Origin: Prevotella sp.
Lineage (GTDB): Bacteria > Bacteroidota > Bacteroidia > Bacteroidales > Bacteroidaceae
NCBI GenBank assembly: GCA_017460515.1
Contig: JAFUAY010000032.1
Coordinates: 31,434-95,433, forward strand
Direction: 5' to 3'
DNA length: 64,000 nucleotides
The position numbers were made by a program, and so were the translations under genes. Numbering within the stretch: the stretch's first letter is position 1; every line of letters starts with the position of its first letter. This document shows positions 1 to 8,393 of this stretch, one piece after another. The notes below the pieces were generated by a model. The model saw only the letters and a program-made list of their open reading frames with translations. It did no database searches and was not told where the DNA came from.

Positions 1-885
1 AACCTGTTTGTGGAACTGTGCTATCTTTGCCTCAGGATCGGGATTGCTGTCGCTGCAGCCGTACCAGCCGGGGTAATCGTGAACGGCATAGCCGATGTTG
101 TAACCTTCGATGGGATTGGTGGCATAGCTGGTATAGTTGGCCTGCCATCCTGTTCCCGGCACCCAGATAATACCCGTGAAGCCGTTGGCACGAATCTTGT
201 CGACAATAGGCTGGAAGAAGTCATGACAAGCTTTGTCGTCATCCTCGCCATTGGCATTCTTGATGGATATCGGCTCGTTGGCCAGCTCAATACTCACCTG
301 TCCGGCATACTTTCTCACGTACGCATTCTGCGTGACGAGGTCCCATACGGTCATGAGGTATTGGTTGTAGTAGTCGCCCACTTTCAGCGAGGCTGGACAA
401 ACGCCCGGCGGACGAACGACCACATACATTCCGTGGTTCATTGCCTTCTGGATGAGCGGCCAGTAGAGCGAGGAGAGGTAAGTCTTCAAGCGTGTAGGAT
501 TGAACTTCGATATGTCGGCCTCGCCACTGGCATCTGACGGCTGGTCGGCAGCACCGCTGTATCGATAACTATCATTGGGGTCATTGGTCCATGCAGGATC
601 GAGGTGCAGACGGAAAATAGTGCACTTCGACTTCTCCATACCCGCGAAGAGTTTCTCGAAGTAGTTGAGACAAGGCGTTACCGTACTATAGTCCCAACCC
701 CAGCGACCGCCATTGAACCAGGCGTTGGGCGTATCCATCACACCGTGTAAGACTACGTGGTTTCCATGACTGTCACAAAGCCAACGGCCCTCAACATGCA
801 ACGTAGGGAGCGGCTTCACACCTTGTGCTGACATGCTGGCACTAAGCAGGATGGCACAGATAAATAAAAACAATCTTCTTATCAT
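1..885 (-). CDS. Secreted GH5 family glycoside hydrolase (cellulase-like), 3' end outside window
   Basis: The reverse strand reads open from an ATG at 885 to the window edge (295 residues), so the C-terminus is missing. It starts with a signal peptide (MIRRLFLFICAILLSASMSAQ), so the product is exported. The body has the GH5 look: HGVMDTPNAWFN after strand 1, the barrel segment TIFRLHLDP, and the acid/base motif IELANEPIS (the NEP of GH5). The nucleophile region would lie beyond the window. GH5 enzymes cleave beta-1,4-linked glucans, mannans or xylans; the substrate cannot be told from this part. It is divergent from the kinase pair to its right and has its own promoter. Family is fairly certain from the NEP motif and context; substrate is unknown. 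Confidence 0.85.
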   Translation of the reverse strand, partial: MIRRLFLFICAILLSASMSAQGVKPLPTLHVEGRWLCDSHGNHVVLHGVMDTPNAWFNGGRWGWDYSTVTPCLNYFEKLFAGMEKSKCTIFRLHLDPAWTNDPNDSYRYSGAADQPSDASGEADISKFNPTRLKTYLSSLYWPLIQKAMNHGMYVVVRPPGVCPASLKVGDYYNQYLMTVWDLVTQNAYVRKYAGQVSIELANEPISIKNANGEDDDKACHDFFQPIVDKIRANGFTGIIWVPGTGWQANYTSYATNPIEGYNIGYAVHDYPGWYGCSDSNPDPEAKIAQFHKQV

Positions 886-915
886 GAGAGTTTTATTATT
901 GGTAATAAGTCGGTG

Positions 916-946
916 TAAAAGTACACCTTTTTGACTAATTGACAAA
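916..946 (-). promoter_or_regulatory. Promoter of the GH5 gene
   Basis: On the minus strand TTTG (946-943) is followed after exactly 19 bases by TACTTTTA (923-916), one base from the Bacteroidetes consensus TTTG-N19-TAnnTTTG. It lies about 30 bases before the ATG at 885. Confidence 0.6.
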
Positions 947-986
947 ATTTTTTGCAAGTAAAGTGGTGTTTTTATTGGTTTTTCAC

Positions 987-994
987 TACCTTTG
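987..994 (+). promoter_or_regulatory. -7 promoter box of the deoxynucleoside kinase pair
   Basis: TACCTTTG is an exact TAnnTTTG box 25 bases before the ATG at 1020. No convincing TTTG stands at -33. Confidence 0.6.
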
Positions 995-1019
995 TAACCG
1001 AAAAGACAGATAGTTCATT

Positions 1020-1643
1020 ATGCACATCGTTATAGCAGGTAACATAGGTAGCGGAAAATCGACCCTCACAAAGATGCTGGCCCGTCACTACGGATGGGAA
1101 GCACGCTACGAGTCGGTCGACGAGAACCCCTATCTGGAGGATTACTACAATGACATACATCGCTGGTCGTTCAACCTGGAGGTATACTTCCTCAAGGAGC
1201 GCTTCCGCGACCTCATAGAAATTCAGCATTCTGAGAAGACTATCATCCAGGACCGCAGCATCTTTGAGGGCGTCTACGTGTTCATGCAGAACAACAAGGC
1301 GATGGGCAACCTCAGCGACCGCGACTATGAGACCTATATGGAGCTGTTCGAACAGATGATAGAGGTGGTTCGCTATCCGCAGCTGATGATCTACCTGAAG
1401 GCCTCAGTGCCCCACCTGGTAGGCAATATCCAGAAGCGCGGACGCGACTACGAACAGATGATGAAGCTGGAGTATCTGCAGAACCTGAACAACCGCTATG
1501 ATGACTTCATCTTTAATAAATATAAAGGTCGCGTGATGGTGATTGAGAAAGATGCACTCGACTTTGAGCATAACCCCAAGGACTTTGCACAAATCGTTGA
1601 CCGCATCGACCAGACACTCTTCGGACTCTTCCCTAACACATAA
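1020..1643 (+). CDS. Deoxynucleoside kinase (first of tandem pair)
   Basis: This 207-residue protein belongs to the dNK family that phosphorylates deoxynucleosides for salvage in the cytoplasm. It has the P-loop GNIGSGKST at residues 7-15, the DRS motif (QDRSIFEG) near 80, and the arginine-rich lid QKRGRDYEQ near 140. The length is typical. The next gene, 14 bases downstream, is a clear paralogue. Such tandem pairs are known in lactobacilli, where they form a deoxyadenosine kinase/deoxyguanosine kinase heterodimer; the same arrangement is inferred here. This copy keeps DRS while the second has DRT, but which one prefers dG and which dA cannot be read from sequence. Confidence 0.88.
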   Translation: MHIVIAGNIGSGKSTLTKMLARHYGWEARYESVDENPYLEDYYNDIHRWSFNLEVYFLKERFRDLIEIQHSEKTIIQDRSIFEGVYVFMQNNKAMGNLSDRDYETYMELFEQMIEVVRYPQLMIYLKASVPHLVGNIQKRGRDYEQMMKLEYLQNLNNRYDDFIFNKYKGRVMVIEKDALDFEHNPKDFAQIVDRIDQTLFGLFPNT

Positions 1644-1657
1644 CACAACAGAAGATT

Positions 1658-2290
1658 ATGCACATTGCAGTAGCCGGAAACATTGGCAGTGGCAAGACCA
1701 CGCTCACCAAGATGCTTGCCCATCGGTACGGATGGACACCACGTTTCGAACCCGTTGACAACAACCCCTACCTGTCTGACTTCTATGCCGACATGAAGCG
1801 GTGGTCGTTCAACCTGCAGGTATACTTCCTCAACAAGCGCTTCAAGGAGGTGGTAGAGATTTCTCGCTCAGACGAGACCATCATCCAGGACCGAACCATC
1901 TTCGAGGATGCACGCATCTTCGCACCCAACCTGCACGGACAGGGTATGATGAGCGACCGAGACTTCCATAACTATACCGACCTGTTCGACCTGATGATGT
2001 CGCTGGTGAAATTGCCCGACCTCATGATATACATCCGCTCCAGCATACCCACCCTCGTGGCACAGATTCAGAAGCGCGGACGCGAATACGAGCAGACCAT
2101 GCGACTGGATTACCTGGAAGGACTGAACCGCCGCTATGAAGACTGGATCAGCACCTACAAGGGACAGCTCATCATCATCGATGGCGACAACTGCAAGTTC
2201 GGCGACCGCCCCGAAGACTTCAAACAGGTGACCGATATGATCGACGCCAAGCTCTTCGGACTCTTCCCAATGGATGAAAACAATGGATAA
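1658..2290 (+). CDS. Deoxynucleoside kinase (second of tandem pair)
   Basis: This 210-residue paralogue of the preceding kinase shares its motifs: P-loop GNIGSGKTT, QDRTIFED in place of DRS, and QKRGREYEQ in the lid. It lies 14 bases after the first gene, ends in a terminator, and should be co-transcribed and possibly form a mixed dimer with its neighbour. The family supplies dNMPs from salvaged deoxynucleosides. The serine-to-threonine change in the DRS motif and divergent substrate-pocket residues suggest the two subunits differ in base preference; that is inference. Confidence 0.88.
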   Translation: MHIAVAGNIGSGKTTLTKMLAHRYGWTPRFEPVDNNPYLSDFYADMKRWSFNLQVYFLNKRFKEVVEISRSDETIIQDRTIFEDARIFAPNLHGQGMMSDRDFHNYTDLFDLMMSLVKLPDLMIYIRSSIPTLVAQIQKRGREYEQTMRLDYLEGLNRRYEDWISTYKGQLIIIDGDNCKFGDRPEDFKQVTDMIDAKLFGLFPMDENNG

Positions 2291-2294
2291 CAAC

Positions 2295-2327
2295 GGGCAG
2301 GGGCAAAGCCCCACCCTATTTATTTTT
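2295..2327 (+). terminator. Terminator after the deoxynucleoside kinase pair
   Basis: The stem GGGCAGGGGC / GCCCCACCC with an AAA loop is followed by TATTTATTTTTG. It begins five bases after the stop of the second kinase gene. Confidence 0.7.
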
Positions 2328-2348
2328 GTTAATTTCACGGGATAATTG

Positions 2349-2379
2349 ATTGATTAGTCAGTCATATTTATTATCTTTG
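2349..2379 (+). promoter_or_regulatory. Promoter of the HTH-cupin/ligase operon
   Basis: ATTG (2349-2352), a 19-base spacer, then an exact TATCTTTG (2372-2379). It lies 47 bases before the ATG at 2427. Confidence 0.65.
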
Positions 2380-2426
2380 CGCCCAAAATTAAATAAGTCA
2401 CTTAATCACACTCATTTTTTTTAAGT

Positions 2427-3011
2427 ATGTCCGAGCATCGTACAATCGTTGGATTGAAAATCAAAGGTATTAGAGAATCAAAGAATCTTAGTATTGAAGA
2501 GGTGTCGCAGCGTAGCGGCCTTTCGATTGAACAGGTTAACTCCATTGAGACTGACGAGCAGCTACCCTCACTGGGCCCGCTGATCAAGATTGCACGTGCA
2601 CTGGGCGTCCGCCTGGGCACATTCATGGATGACAACGATGCGCTGGGACCCGTCGTCTGCCGTGCAGAAGAGCGCGAGAGCAAGAGCAGCATCAGCTTCT
2701 CAAACGGCGCTACCGATGCCCGCAAGCACATGGAGTATCACCCGCTGGCACAACAGAAGGCTGGCCGACACATGGAGCCGTTTATCATAGACATCAACCC
2801 CGAAAAGAGCCCTGAATTCCAGCTCTCTGCCCACGAAGGCGAGGAGTTCATCTACGTCATGCAGGGCGAGGTGGAGATTGTTTATGGCAAAGAGACCTAC
2901 AACCTGAAAGAGGGTGATTCTATCTTCTACGACTCGATCGTAAACCACCACGTACACGGTGCTCCCGGAAAGAGTGCCAAGATTCTGGCAGTAGTATATA
3001 TTCCTTTCTGA
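2427..3011 (+). CDS. XRE-family HTH regulator with C-terminal cupin domain
   Basis: The protein has 194 residues. Residues 7-65 form an XRE helix-turn-helix (IRESKNLSIEEVSQRSGLS, then a recognition helix and ARALGVRLGTF). Residues about 115-192 form a small cupin_2 barrel with the metal/ligand motif HEGEEFIYVMQGEVEI and a second motif near SIVNHHVHGA. This architecture is typical of cytoplasmic repressors that sense a small ligand through the cupin. The gene sits 13 bases before an acyl-CoA ligase gene, so it most likely controls its own operon. Ligand unknown. Confidence 0.85.
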   Translation: MSEHRTIVGLKIKGIRESKNLSIEEVSQRSGLSIEQVNSIETDEQLPSLGPLIKIARALGVRLGTFMDDNDALGPVVCRAEERESKSSISFSNGATDARKHMEYHPLAQQKAGRHMEPFIIDINPEKSPEFQLSAHEGEEFIYVMQGEVEIVYGKETYNLKEGDSIFYDSIVNHHVHGAPGKSAKILAVVYIPF

Positions 3012-3024
3012 TTGAAGAAAAAAA

Positions 3025-4800
3025 ATGAAAGAAGAAATAAAAAAACAAGTCTGTTCAGGCTCCCAACCCCCTAACACAGAGGTCAAATTAGATATGGCGG
3101 GCAGACCATTGCCCAACAGAACTTACCCTGCAGAAGTAGGTTCTTTAGGTTACCAGCTCTCCGAACGTACACTCGGTCAGTGGCTGGAATACTGGGCAGA
3201 GACAACGCCCGACAAGGAGTACATCGTCTATAGCGACCGCGACCTGCGATTTACTTGGAGCAAGTTCAACGAGCGCGTAGACAATCTGGCCAAAGGACTG
3301 ATCAGCATCGGCGTGAAGAAAGGCTCAAACGTAGGCATCTGGGCAACCAACGTGCCCGACTGGCTCACCTTCCTCTACGCTACCGCAAAGATTGGTGCAG
3401 TACTGGTTACGGTGAACACCAACTACAAGCAGAACGAACTGGAATATCTCTGCAAGGACTCAGATATGGAGGTGCTCTGCATCACCGACGGCACGTGGGA
3501 TTGTAACTACGTGGACATGACCTACACGATGCTGCCCGAACTGAAGACCTGCGAACGCGGACATCTGAACAGCGAGCGATTCCCCTACCTGAAGAACGTT
3601 GTCTATATCGGTATGGAGAAATATCGCGGCATGTACAACACGGCAGAACTGTTGCTGCTCGGACAGAATATCGAGGACGAGACGCTCAACGAGATGAAGA
3701 AACAGGTAAACTGTCATGACGTCTGCAACATGCAGTACACCAGCGGTACTACGGGATTCCCCAAGGGCGTGATGCTCACTCACTTCAACATTGCCAACGA
3801 CGGCTATTTCACGGGCGAGAACATGGGCTTTACACAGGATGATAAGCTCTGTGTCTGTGTACCACTGTTCCACTGCTTCGGCGTAGTGCTGGCCACGATG
3901 AACTGCCTTACTCACGGCTGTACAGAGGTGATGGTAGAGAAGTTCGACCCACTCGTAGTGCTGGCCTCAATCCATAAAGAGCGCTGCACGGCTGTCTACG
4001 GCGTTCCCACCATGTTCATCGCTGAGCTCAACCACCCGATGTTCTCGATGTTCGACCTCACAAGTCTGCGTACGGGAATCATGGCAGGCTCACTCTGTCC
4101 GATAGAATTGATGAAGCAGGTCTCCGAGAAGATGTATCTGACCATCACCAGCGTGTACGGACTCACAGAGTCAGCACCCGGTATGACACAGACCTGCCTG
4201 AACGATACTTTCGAGCAGCGCTGCACAACCGTAGGACGCGACTATCCGTTCGTAGACGTGAAGGTGCTTGACCCTGAGACGGGCGAGGAATGTCCCGTAG
4301 GCGTTCAGGGAGAGATGTGCTGCAAGGGCTTCAACGTGATGAAGGGCTACTACAAGAACCCACAGGCCACAGCCGAAGTCATCGACAAGAACGGATACCT
4401 GCACTCAGGCGACCTGGGTGTGAAGGACGAGCAGGGATTCTACAAGATTACCGGTCGTATCAAGGATATGATCATCCGTGGCGGCGAGAACATCTATCCG
4501 CGCGAGATTGAGGAGTACCTCTATCACATGCCCGGAATACGCGACGTACAGGTGGCTGCAGTTCCTTCCAAGAAATACGGTGAGGCAGTAGGCGCCTTCA
4601 TCATCCTCGAAGACGGGGTGAAGATGGAGCCCGAAGACGTGCAGGAGTTCTGCCGCGGAAAGATTGCCCGCTATAAGATTCCAAAGTATGTGTTCTTCAT
4701 CAAGGAATTCCCCCTGACCGGCTCAGGAAAGATCCAGAAGTTCAAGCTGAAGGAAATGAGCCTGAAACTCTGCGAAGAACAGGGAATAGAGGTGATTTAG
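3025..4800 (+). CDS. AMP-binding acyl-CoA synthetase (fatty-acyl/acetyl-CoA ligase family)
   Basis: This 591-residue member of the ANL superfamily has the P-loop motif [16 protein letters not shown] near residue 237, the adenylate motif VYGLTES near 375, the hinge [10 protein letters not shown] with [14 protein letters not shown], and the catalytic lysine motif TGSGKIQKF near the end. The cytoplasmic reaction is ATP-dependent formation of an acyl-CoA through an acyl-AMP. The [16 protein letters not shown] segment is most like medium/long-chain fatty acid ligases. It follows the HTH-cupin gene by 13 bases and is probably co-transcribed with it. The exact acid is not predictable. A 21-base tandem repeat starts directly after its stop codon. 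Confidence 0.85.
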   Translation: MKEEIKKQVCSGSQPPNTEVKLDMAGRPLPNRTYPAEVGSLGYQLSERTLGQWLEYWAETTPDKEYIVYSDRDLRFTWSKFNERVDNLAKGLISIGVKKGSNVGIWATNVPDWLTFLYATAKIGAVLVTVNTNYKQNELEYLCKDSDMEVLCITDGTWDCNYVDMTYTMLPELKTCERGHLNSERFPYLKNVVYIGMEKYRGMYNTAELLLLGQNIEDETLNEMKKQVNCHDVCNMQYTSGTTGFPKGVMLTHFNIANDGYFTGENMGFTQDDKLCVCVPLFHCFGVVLATMNCLTHGCTEVMVEKFDPLVVLASIHKERCTAVYGVPTMFIAELNHPMFSMFDLTSLRTGIMAGSLCPIELMKQVSEKMYLTITSVYGLTESAPGMTQTCLNDTFEQRCTTVGRDYPFVDVKVLDPETGEECPVGVQGEMCCKGFNVMKGYYKNPQATAEVIDKNGYLHSGDLGVKDEQGFYKITGRIKDMIIRGGENIYPREIEEYLYHMPGIRDVQVAAVPSKKYGEAVGAFIILEDGVKMEPEDVQEFCRGKIARYKIPKYVFFIKEFPLTGSGKIQKFKLKEMSLKLCEEQGIEVI

Positions 4801-4865
4801 TTGAGAGATAAGAGCTCAGAGTTGAGAGATAAGAGCTCAGAGCTGAGAGATGAGAGTTTAGAGTT
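4801..4865 (+). repeat. 21-base tandem repeat directly after the ligase stop codon
   Basis: Three units of 21 bases begin at the first base after TAG (4801-4821, 4822-4842, 4843-4863). The first two are identical (ttgagagataagagctcag plus ag) and the third has four changes. A fourth partial unit runs into the terminator hairpin. Confidence 0.9.
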
Positions 4866-4890
4866 GAGAGACTTTAGACTCTCTTTTTTT
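4866..4890 (+). terminator. Terminator of the ligase operon, overlapping the menA stop
   Basis: The stem GAGAG (4866-4870) / CTCTC (4879-4883) is followed by seven T. The T-run covers the TAA of menA, which runs on the opposite strand. Confidence 0.6.
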
Positions 4891-5800
4891 AGCCGAAGAG
4901 GATTCCGACGGAAAGCATGATACCGTAGACGAAAATGTTTCTTGCCGTTTCGCCCAGACACTTGTTCAGTTTCCTACCCTGCCAAATCTGCTTCATCCGC
5001 AGCCAGGTGTAGATGTGAAGAATCAGATAAAGCATCGGGAGCACGAAGGCAAGGACATTTCCTCTCAGCAGGAAGACGCCGCCCATCAGACAGGCCATGA
5101 TGCCAACGGAGAGATACAGGTTCAGCGTGGCTTCAGCACCGATTCGCACCACGAGTGTCTCCTTGCCAGCCACTCGGTCGGTATCGCGATCGCGGAAGTT
5201 ATTGACCAGCAGTAGCCCGTCAATCACAACGCCACAGGCCAGCGAAGCAATCAAGACCTCAGCAGTCAGCGTGTGCAACTGTATATAATAGGTAATGCTG
5301 ACAGGTACGAGGCCGAAGAACAGCAATACCAGCACATCGCCAAGACCTATATAAGAAAGGTGTGTAGTATACAGAAAGCAGAACACCACACAGGTGATTC
5401 CCACGAGTATCATCTCTAATCCGCCAAAGAATACCAGCGGCAGGCCCACCATACAAGCCACACAGGTAGTAATGGCAATGGCCTGCTTCATCGCTTCAGG
5501 CGTCACCCATCCCTGAGAACAGGCTCGTTCAGGTCCCAGGCGCGTCTCACGATCATCAGTACCCTTCGCATAATCGAAGAAATCATTCACGAAGTTAGCA
5601 TCTATCTGCATGATGAAGGCAAACAGCAGACACAGTACTGCTGCCACCCACGAGAACGGCTCATCATGATAACCTTTGGCATCAACCCAAGCTAACGCCA
5701 ACCCTATCATAACAGGCACGGCAGCACCCGACAAAGTCTTCGGACGAGCAGCCAGCACCCAGGCCTCGAATGAATTCGTTTTGACTTTTTTATCGTTCAT
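4889..5800 (-). CDS. menA: 1,4-dihydroxy-2-naphthoate polyprenyltransferase (MenA)
   Basis: This 303-residue UbiA-superfamily membrane protein attaches the isoprenoid tail to dihydroxynaphthoate in menaquinone synthesis. Both Asp-rich prenyl-diphosphate/Mg sites are present: NDFFDYAKGTDD near residue 75 and NNFRDRDTDRVAGKETL near 200, the second being diagnostic of MenA. About eight or nine hydrophobic segments are visible. The start was placed at the ATG at 5800 because an upstream in-frame ATG at 5830 lies inside the promoter. It is divergent from an HD-domain gene. The menE and menC genes occur about 30 kb away. Confidence 0.92.
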   Translation of the reverse strand: MNDKKVKTNSFEAWVLAARPKTLSGAAVPVMIGLALAWVDAKGYHDEPFSWVAAVLCLLFAFIMQIDANFVNDFFDYAKGTDDRETRLGPERACSQGWVTPEAMKQAIAITTCVACMVGLPLVFFGGLEMILVGITCVVFCFLYTTHLSYIGLGDVLVLLFFGLVPVSITYYIQLHTLTAEVLIASLACGVVIDGLLLVNNFRDRDTDRVAGKETLVVRIGAEATLNLYLSVGIMACLMGGVFLLRGNVLAFVLPMLYLILHIYTWLRMKQIWQGRKLNKCLGETARNIFVYGIMLSVGILFG

Positions 5801-5823
5801 GGTTATTGTTTTTTCTGAAATGA

Positions 5824-5855
5824 TTTGCAAAAGTAGATAAAACTTTGTATATTTG
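5824..5855 (+). promoter_or_regulatory. Promoter of the HD-hydrolase gene, overlapping the menA promoter
   Basis: TTTG (5824-5827), a 20-base spacer, then an exact TATATTTG (5848-5855). It rules out the in-frame ATG at 5845 as the start and supports ATG 5878. Confidence 0.7.
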
Positions 5856-5859
5856 CAAA
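5828..5859 (-). promoter_or_regulatory. Promoter of menA, overlapping the divergent HD promoter
   Basis: On the minus strand TTTG (5859-5856), a 20-base spacer, then an exact TACTTTTG (5835-5828). Almost every base is shared with the promoter on the other strand. Confidence 0.7.
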
Positions 5860-5877
5860 CATATTCAACGGAAAGTT

Positions 5878-6516
5878 ATGTTAAACAACACTCCTTCGCT
5901 CGATTTGGTTGAATTCATTGAGACGCAGATACTGCCTCAATACGCACAGTTCGACAAAGCCCACTCTATGGAACACGTCATCCGGGTGGTGCGCAGTTCA
6001 TTGGAGTTGGCTCGCACCACAGGAGCCGATATCAACATGGTGTATACCACTGCCGCCTATCACGACATCGGTATGTCGGGGCCACGGGCTATTCATCATA
6101 TCACTGGCGGAAAAATATTATCACAAGACGCTCGCTTAAAGCGCTGGTTCTCAGCCGATCAGATAAAAATCATGAAAGAAGCAATTGAAGACCATCGCGC
6201 CTCAGCATCACATGCTCCGCGAAGCATCTACGGCAAGATTGTAGCTGAAGCCGACCGCGACCTTTCGCCCGATATTGTGTTCCGTCGAACCGTACAATAT
6301 GGACTTGAGAACTACCCGGAGTTGAACGAGGAACAGCAATGGCTGCGATTCAAGGAACACATGGACAACAAATACTCCACCCACGGCTACATACGCCTGT
6401 GGATTCCTGGCTCGCAGAACGAGAAGAACCTGACACAGCTTCGCAATATCATTGCCGACAGCCGACTACTGAAGGAACAATTCGACAGATTCTTCAAGGA
6501 AGAGACGAAGCAATGA
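5878..6516 (+). CDS. HD-domain phosphohydrolase
   Basis: The protein has 212 residues from ATG 5878, chosen because the earlier ATG lies within the promoter. The HD-superfamily metal ligands can be followed: HSMEHVIRVV near residue 28, YHDIG near 62, EDH near 102 and EADRD near 120. The family hydrolyses phosphate esters such as nucleotides; substrate unknown. It stands alone between menA and the guanine-deaminase-like gene. The last 36 bases, including the stop, are the first copy of a 43-base tandem repeat that continues into the intergenic region. Confidence 0.8.
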   Translation: MLNNTPSLDLVEFIETQILPQYAQFDKAHSMEHVIRVVRSSLELARTTGADINMVYTTAAYHDIGMSGPRAIHHITGGKILSQDARLKRWFSADQIKIMKEAIEDHRASASHAPRSIYGKIVAEADRDLSPDIVFRRTVQYGLENYPELNEEQQWLRFKEHMDNKYSTHGYIRLWIPGSQNEKNLTQLRNIIADSRLLKEQFDRFFKEETKQ

Positions 6517-6640
6517 AAAGCAATTCGACAGATTCTACAAAGAAGAGACGAAGCAATGAAAAGCAATTCGACTGATTCTACAAAGAAGAGACGAAGCAAT
6601 GAAAAGCAATTCGACTGATTCTACAAAGAAGAGACGAAAC
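6481..6640 (+). repeat. 43-base tandem repeat straddling the HD-gene stop codon
   Basis: A motif (aattcgac-gattct...gacgaagcaatga) recurs with exact period 43: its CAATG points fall at 6511, 6554 and 6597. The first copy lies in coding sequence and has a few differences (TTCTTCAAGG for TTCTACAAAG); two later copies and a partial one are nearly identical. Because 43 is not a multiple of three, each copy would be read in a different frame, but the stop in copy 1 prevents that. Confidence 0.92.
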
Positions 6641-6670
6641 AAAGAATAACCGAATAAAAATTGTACCACT

Positions 6671-7138
6671 ATGACAAACAGAGAACTGATGCAACGCGCC
6701 ATCGACCTCTCAAAGGAGAGCGTGCGCAACGGAGGCGGACCCTTTGGTGCCGTCATTGCAAAGAACGGAGAAATCATCGCTGAGGGTTCCAACTGTGTAA
6801 CCATCGACAACGACCCAACGGCTCATGCCGAAGTGTCAACCATACGCAAAGCATGCAAGAAACTGGGAACCTTCGACCTGGAAGGCTGTGATATCTACAC
6901 CTCCTGCGAACCTTGTCCCATGTGTCTGGGAGCCATCTATTGGGCTCACTTGGACAAAATCTACTACGCCAACGATCGCAAGGATGCCGCAGAGATTGGC
7001 TTCGATGATGATTTCATCTACGAGGAACTATCACTCAAGCCACAAGACCGCGAGAAGCCCAGCGAGATACTGATGCGAGAAGAGGCACTCGAAGCCTTCC
7101 GCATGTGGCAGGAAAAGGAAGATAAAACGGAATACTAA
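6671..7138 (+). CDS. Guanine deaminase-like nucleoside/base deaminase
   Basis: The 155 residues match the cytidine-deaminase fold. Zinc ligands are HAEV near residue 53 and TSCEPCPMCLGAIYWAH near 82-98 (PCxxC). The C-terminal segment AAEIGFDDDFIYEEL closely resembles Bacillus-type GuaD (length about 156), which turns guanine into xanthine. A tRNA adenosine deaminase is less likely given that tail. It is cytoplasmic, single gene, preceded by the 43-base repeat array; no clear promoter box was found in the short gap. Confidence 0.82.
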   Translation: MTNRELMQRAIDLSKESVRNGGGPFGAVIAKNGEIIAEGSNCVTIDNDPTAHAEVSTIRKACKKLGTFDLEGCDIYTSCEPCPMCLGAIYWAHLDKIYYANDRKDAAEIGFDDDFIYEELSLKPQDREKPSEILMREEALEAFRMWQEKEDKTEY

Positions 7139-7177
7139 AGAATCAAAGGACGAAAAAGCAGATACGCCCTTCTTGCG

Positions 7178-7327
7178 TCACAGTACAAAGAAGTAGATGT
7201 AACCCATAATGGCCAGCAGCACGAGAAAGACAAGTGTCTTTATCAGGCAGCTGGCCACCTTCTTGATGATAGTAACACCCAGGATGATGGCTACTATCAG
7301 GAATATGTAATAACCTACATTGTCCAT
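7178..7327 (-). CDS. 49-residue two-helix membrane protein coupled to the pseudouridine synthase
   Basis: The start ATG shares its A with the TAA stop of the upstream rRNA/tRNA pseudouridine synthase gene (TAATG), which points to translational coupling. The protein begins MDNVGYYIFLIVAIILGV and ends LLAIMGYIYFFVL, with two hydrophobic stretches separated by IIKKVASCLIK. It is a predicted inner-membrane hairpin. No family recognised. Confidence 0.6.
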   Translation of the reverse strand: MDNVGYYIFLIVAIILGVTIIKKVASCLIKTLVFLVLLAIMGYIYFFVL

Positions 7328-8223
7328 TATTTAAACAACTGTCGGAATGCTGTCGGAATGGGGGTCTCAAACTCCATCTGCTCCCCCGTTATCGGATGGG
7401 TGAAGCAGAGCAGCCAGGCATGCAGACACAGGCGGTGAAGAGGATCATTGCCATCACCATACTTCGGATCGCCACAGACGGGATGCGACATATCGGCAGA
7501 GTGGACACGAATCTGATTCTTGCGTCCCGTTTCCAACTTAAACTCCACCAGCGAATACTCTACCCTACGGTCTAACACGTGAAAATGGGTAATGGCCAGC
7601 TTACCGCCGTTATCCACAGGCGAGGAATAGGTGACGTAAGCCTTGTTGTCCTTCAGCCAGTTGCTGATGGTACCCTCATCCTGCTCCATCTCACCGCTTA
7701 CCACTGCCACATAGCGACGGTCATAGACAATCTCATGCCAGTGATGCTCCAGAATCTGTTCTGTCTCCATATCCTTTGCATAGACCATCAGTCCGCTGGT
7801 GTCACGATCCAGACGATGAACCACATGAGCCGTACACTTCTGGCGCGACTTCTTGAAATAATCATCCAGCACGCTCTTCACATTCAGCGAACCGTGACCA
7901 GCCGCCATCGACAGGATACCGGCATTCTTCTCAATCACAATCAGCCAGCGGTCTTCATAGACAATCTTCACATAGCGGCTCTTGAACCCCTGCTGGTTGC
8001 GTTTCGTCTTGCTCACGGCAACCTTCATGCCTCGCTGAAGCTGATAGTCGAACTGGGTCACCGTCTTACCGTCAACCTTGATACCACGCCCCTGGAGCGT
8101 TGCCTTAATCTTCGTACGACTCTGTGAAACATGAGCCAACAAAAACTCTAACAGTCCCTGCGGAGCCTCAACTACATAGTGGTCATAAAGACCTTCACGT
8201 TGGTTTTCTGAAATAAATCTCAT
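7327..8223 (-). CDS. RluA-family pseudouridine synthase
   Basis: The 298-residue protein has an N-terminal S4-like RNA-binding part (LAHVSQSRTKIKATLQGRGIKVDG) and the RluA catalytic motif HRLDRDTSGLMVYAKD with its catalytic Asp near residue 148, then GRKNQIRVH. The family isomerises uridine in rRNA or tRNA; the target is not clear. The start at 8223 was chosen because the in-frame ATG at 8316 lies upstream of a TAACTTTG box. The box ends only 8 bases from this ATG, so the mRNA may be leaderless or nearly so. The 49-residue gene follows with TAATG overlap. Confidence 0.85.
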   Translation of the reverse strand: MRFISENQREGLYDHYVVEAPQGLLEFLLAHVSQSRTKIKATLQGRGIKVDGKTVTQFDYQLQRGMKVAVSKTKRNQQGFKSRYVKIVYEDRWLIVIEKNAGILSMAAGHGSLNVKSVLDDYFKKSRQKCTAHVVHRLDRDTSGLMVYAKDMETEQILEHHWHEIVYDRRYVAVVSGEMEQDEGTISNWLKDNKAYVTYSSPVDNGGKLAITHFHVLDRRVEYSLVEFKLETGRKNQIRVHSADMSHPVCGDPKYGDGNDPLHRLCLHAWLLCFTHPITGEQMEFETPIPTAFRQLFK

Positions 8224-8231
8224 ATTGGCTG

Positions 8232-8239
8232 CAAAGTTA
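8232..8239 (-). promoter_or_regulatory. -7 box of the pseudouridine synthase gene
   Basis: TAACTTTG on the minus strand, an exact TAnnTTTG, 8 bases before the ATG. No clear -33 element. Confidence 0.5.
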
Positions 8240-8355
8240 CTACATAAAAATGAAAAAAGAGTTAATCCTGCATACAAATATCGAAGAATTGGACGAAAAT
8301 ATCTACTAACGGACAATTAATAGCTAAGATTTTTTCTCGAATCCTTTTTTATATG

Positions 8356-8363
8356 TACTTTTG
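8356..8363 (+). promoter_or_regulatory. -7 box of the tolC-mac efflux operon
   Basis: TACTTTTG, exact TAnnTTTG, 30 bases before ATG 8394. TTTC at 8333-8336 stands at the -33 position (19-base spacer). Confidence 0.6.
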
Positions 8364-8393
8364 CATCCACAAAATTGAGAAAATGAACAACAA

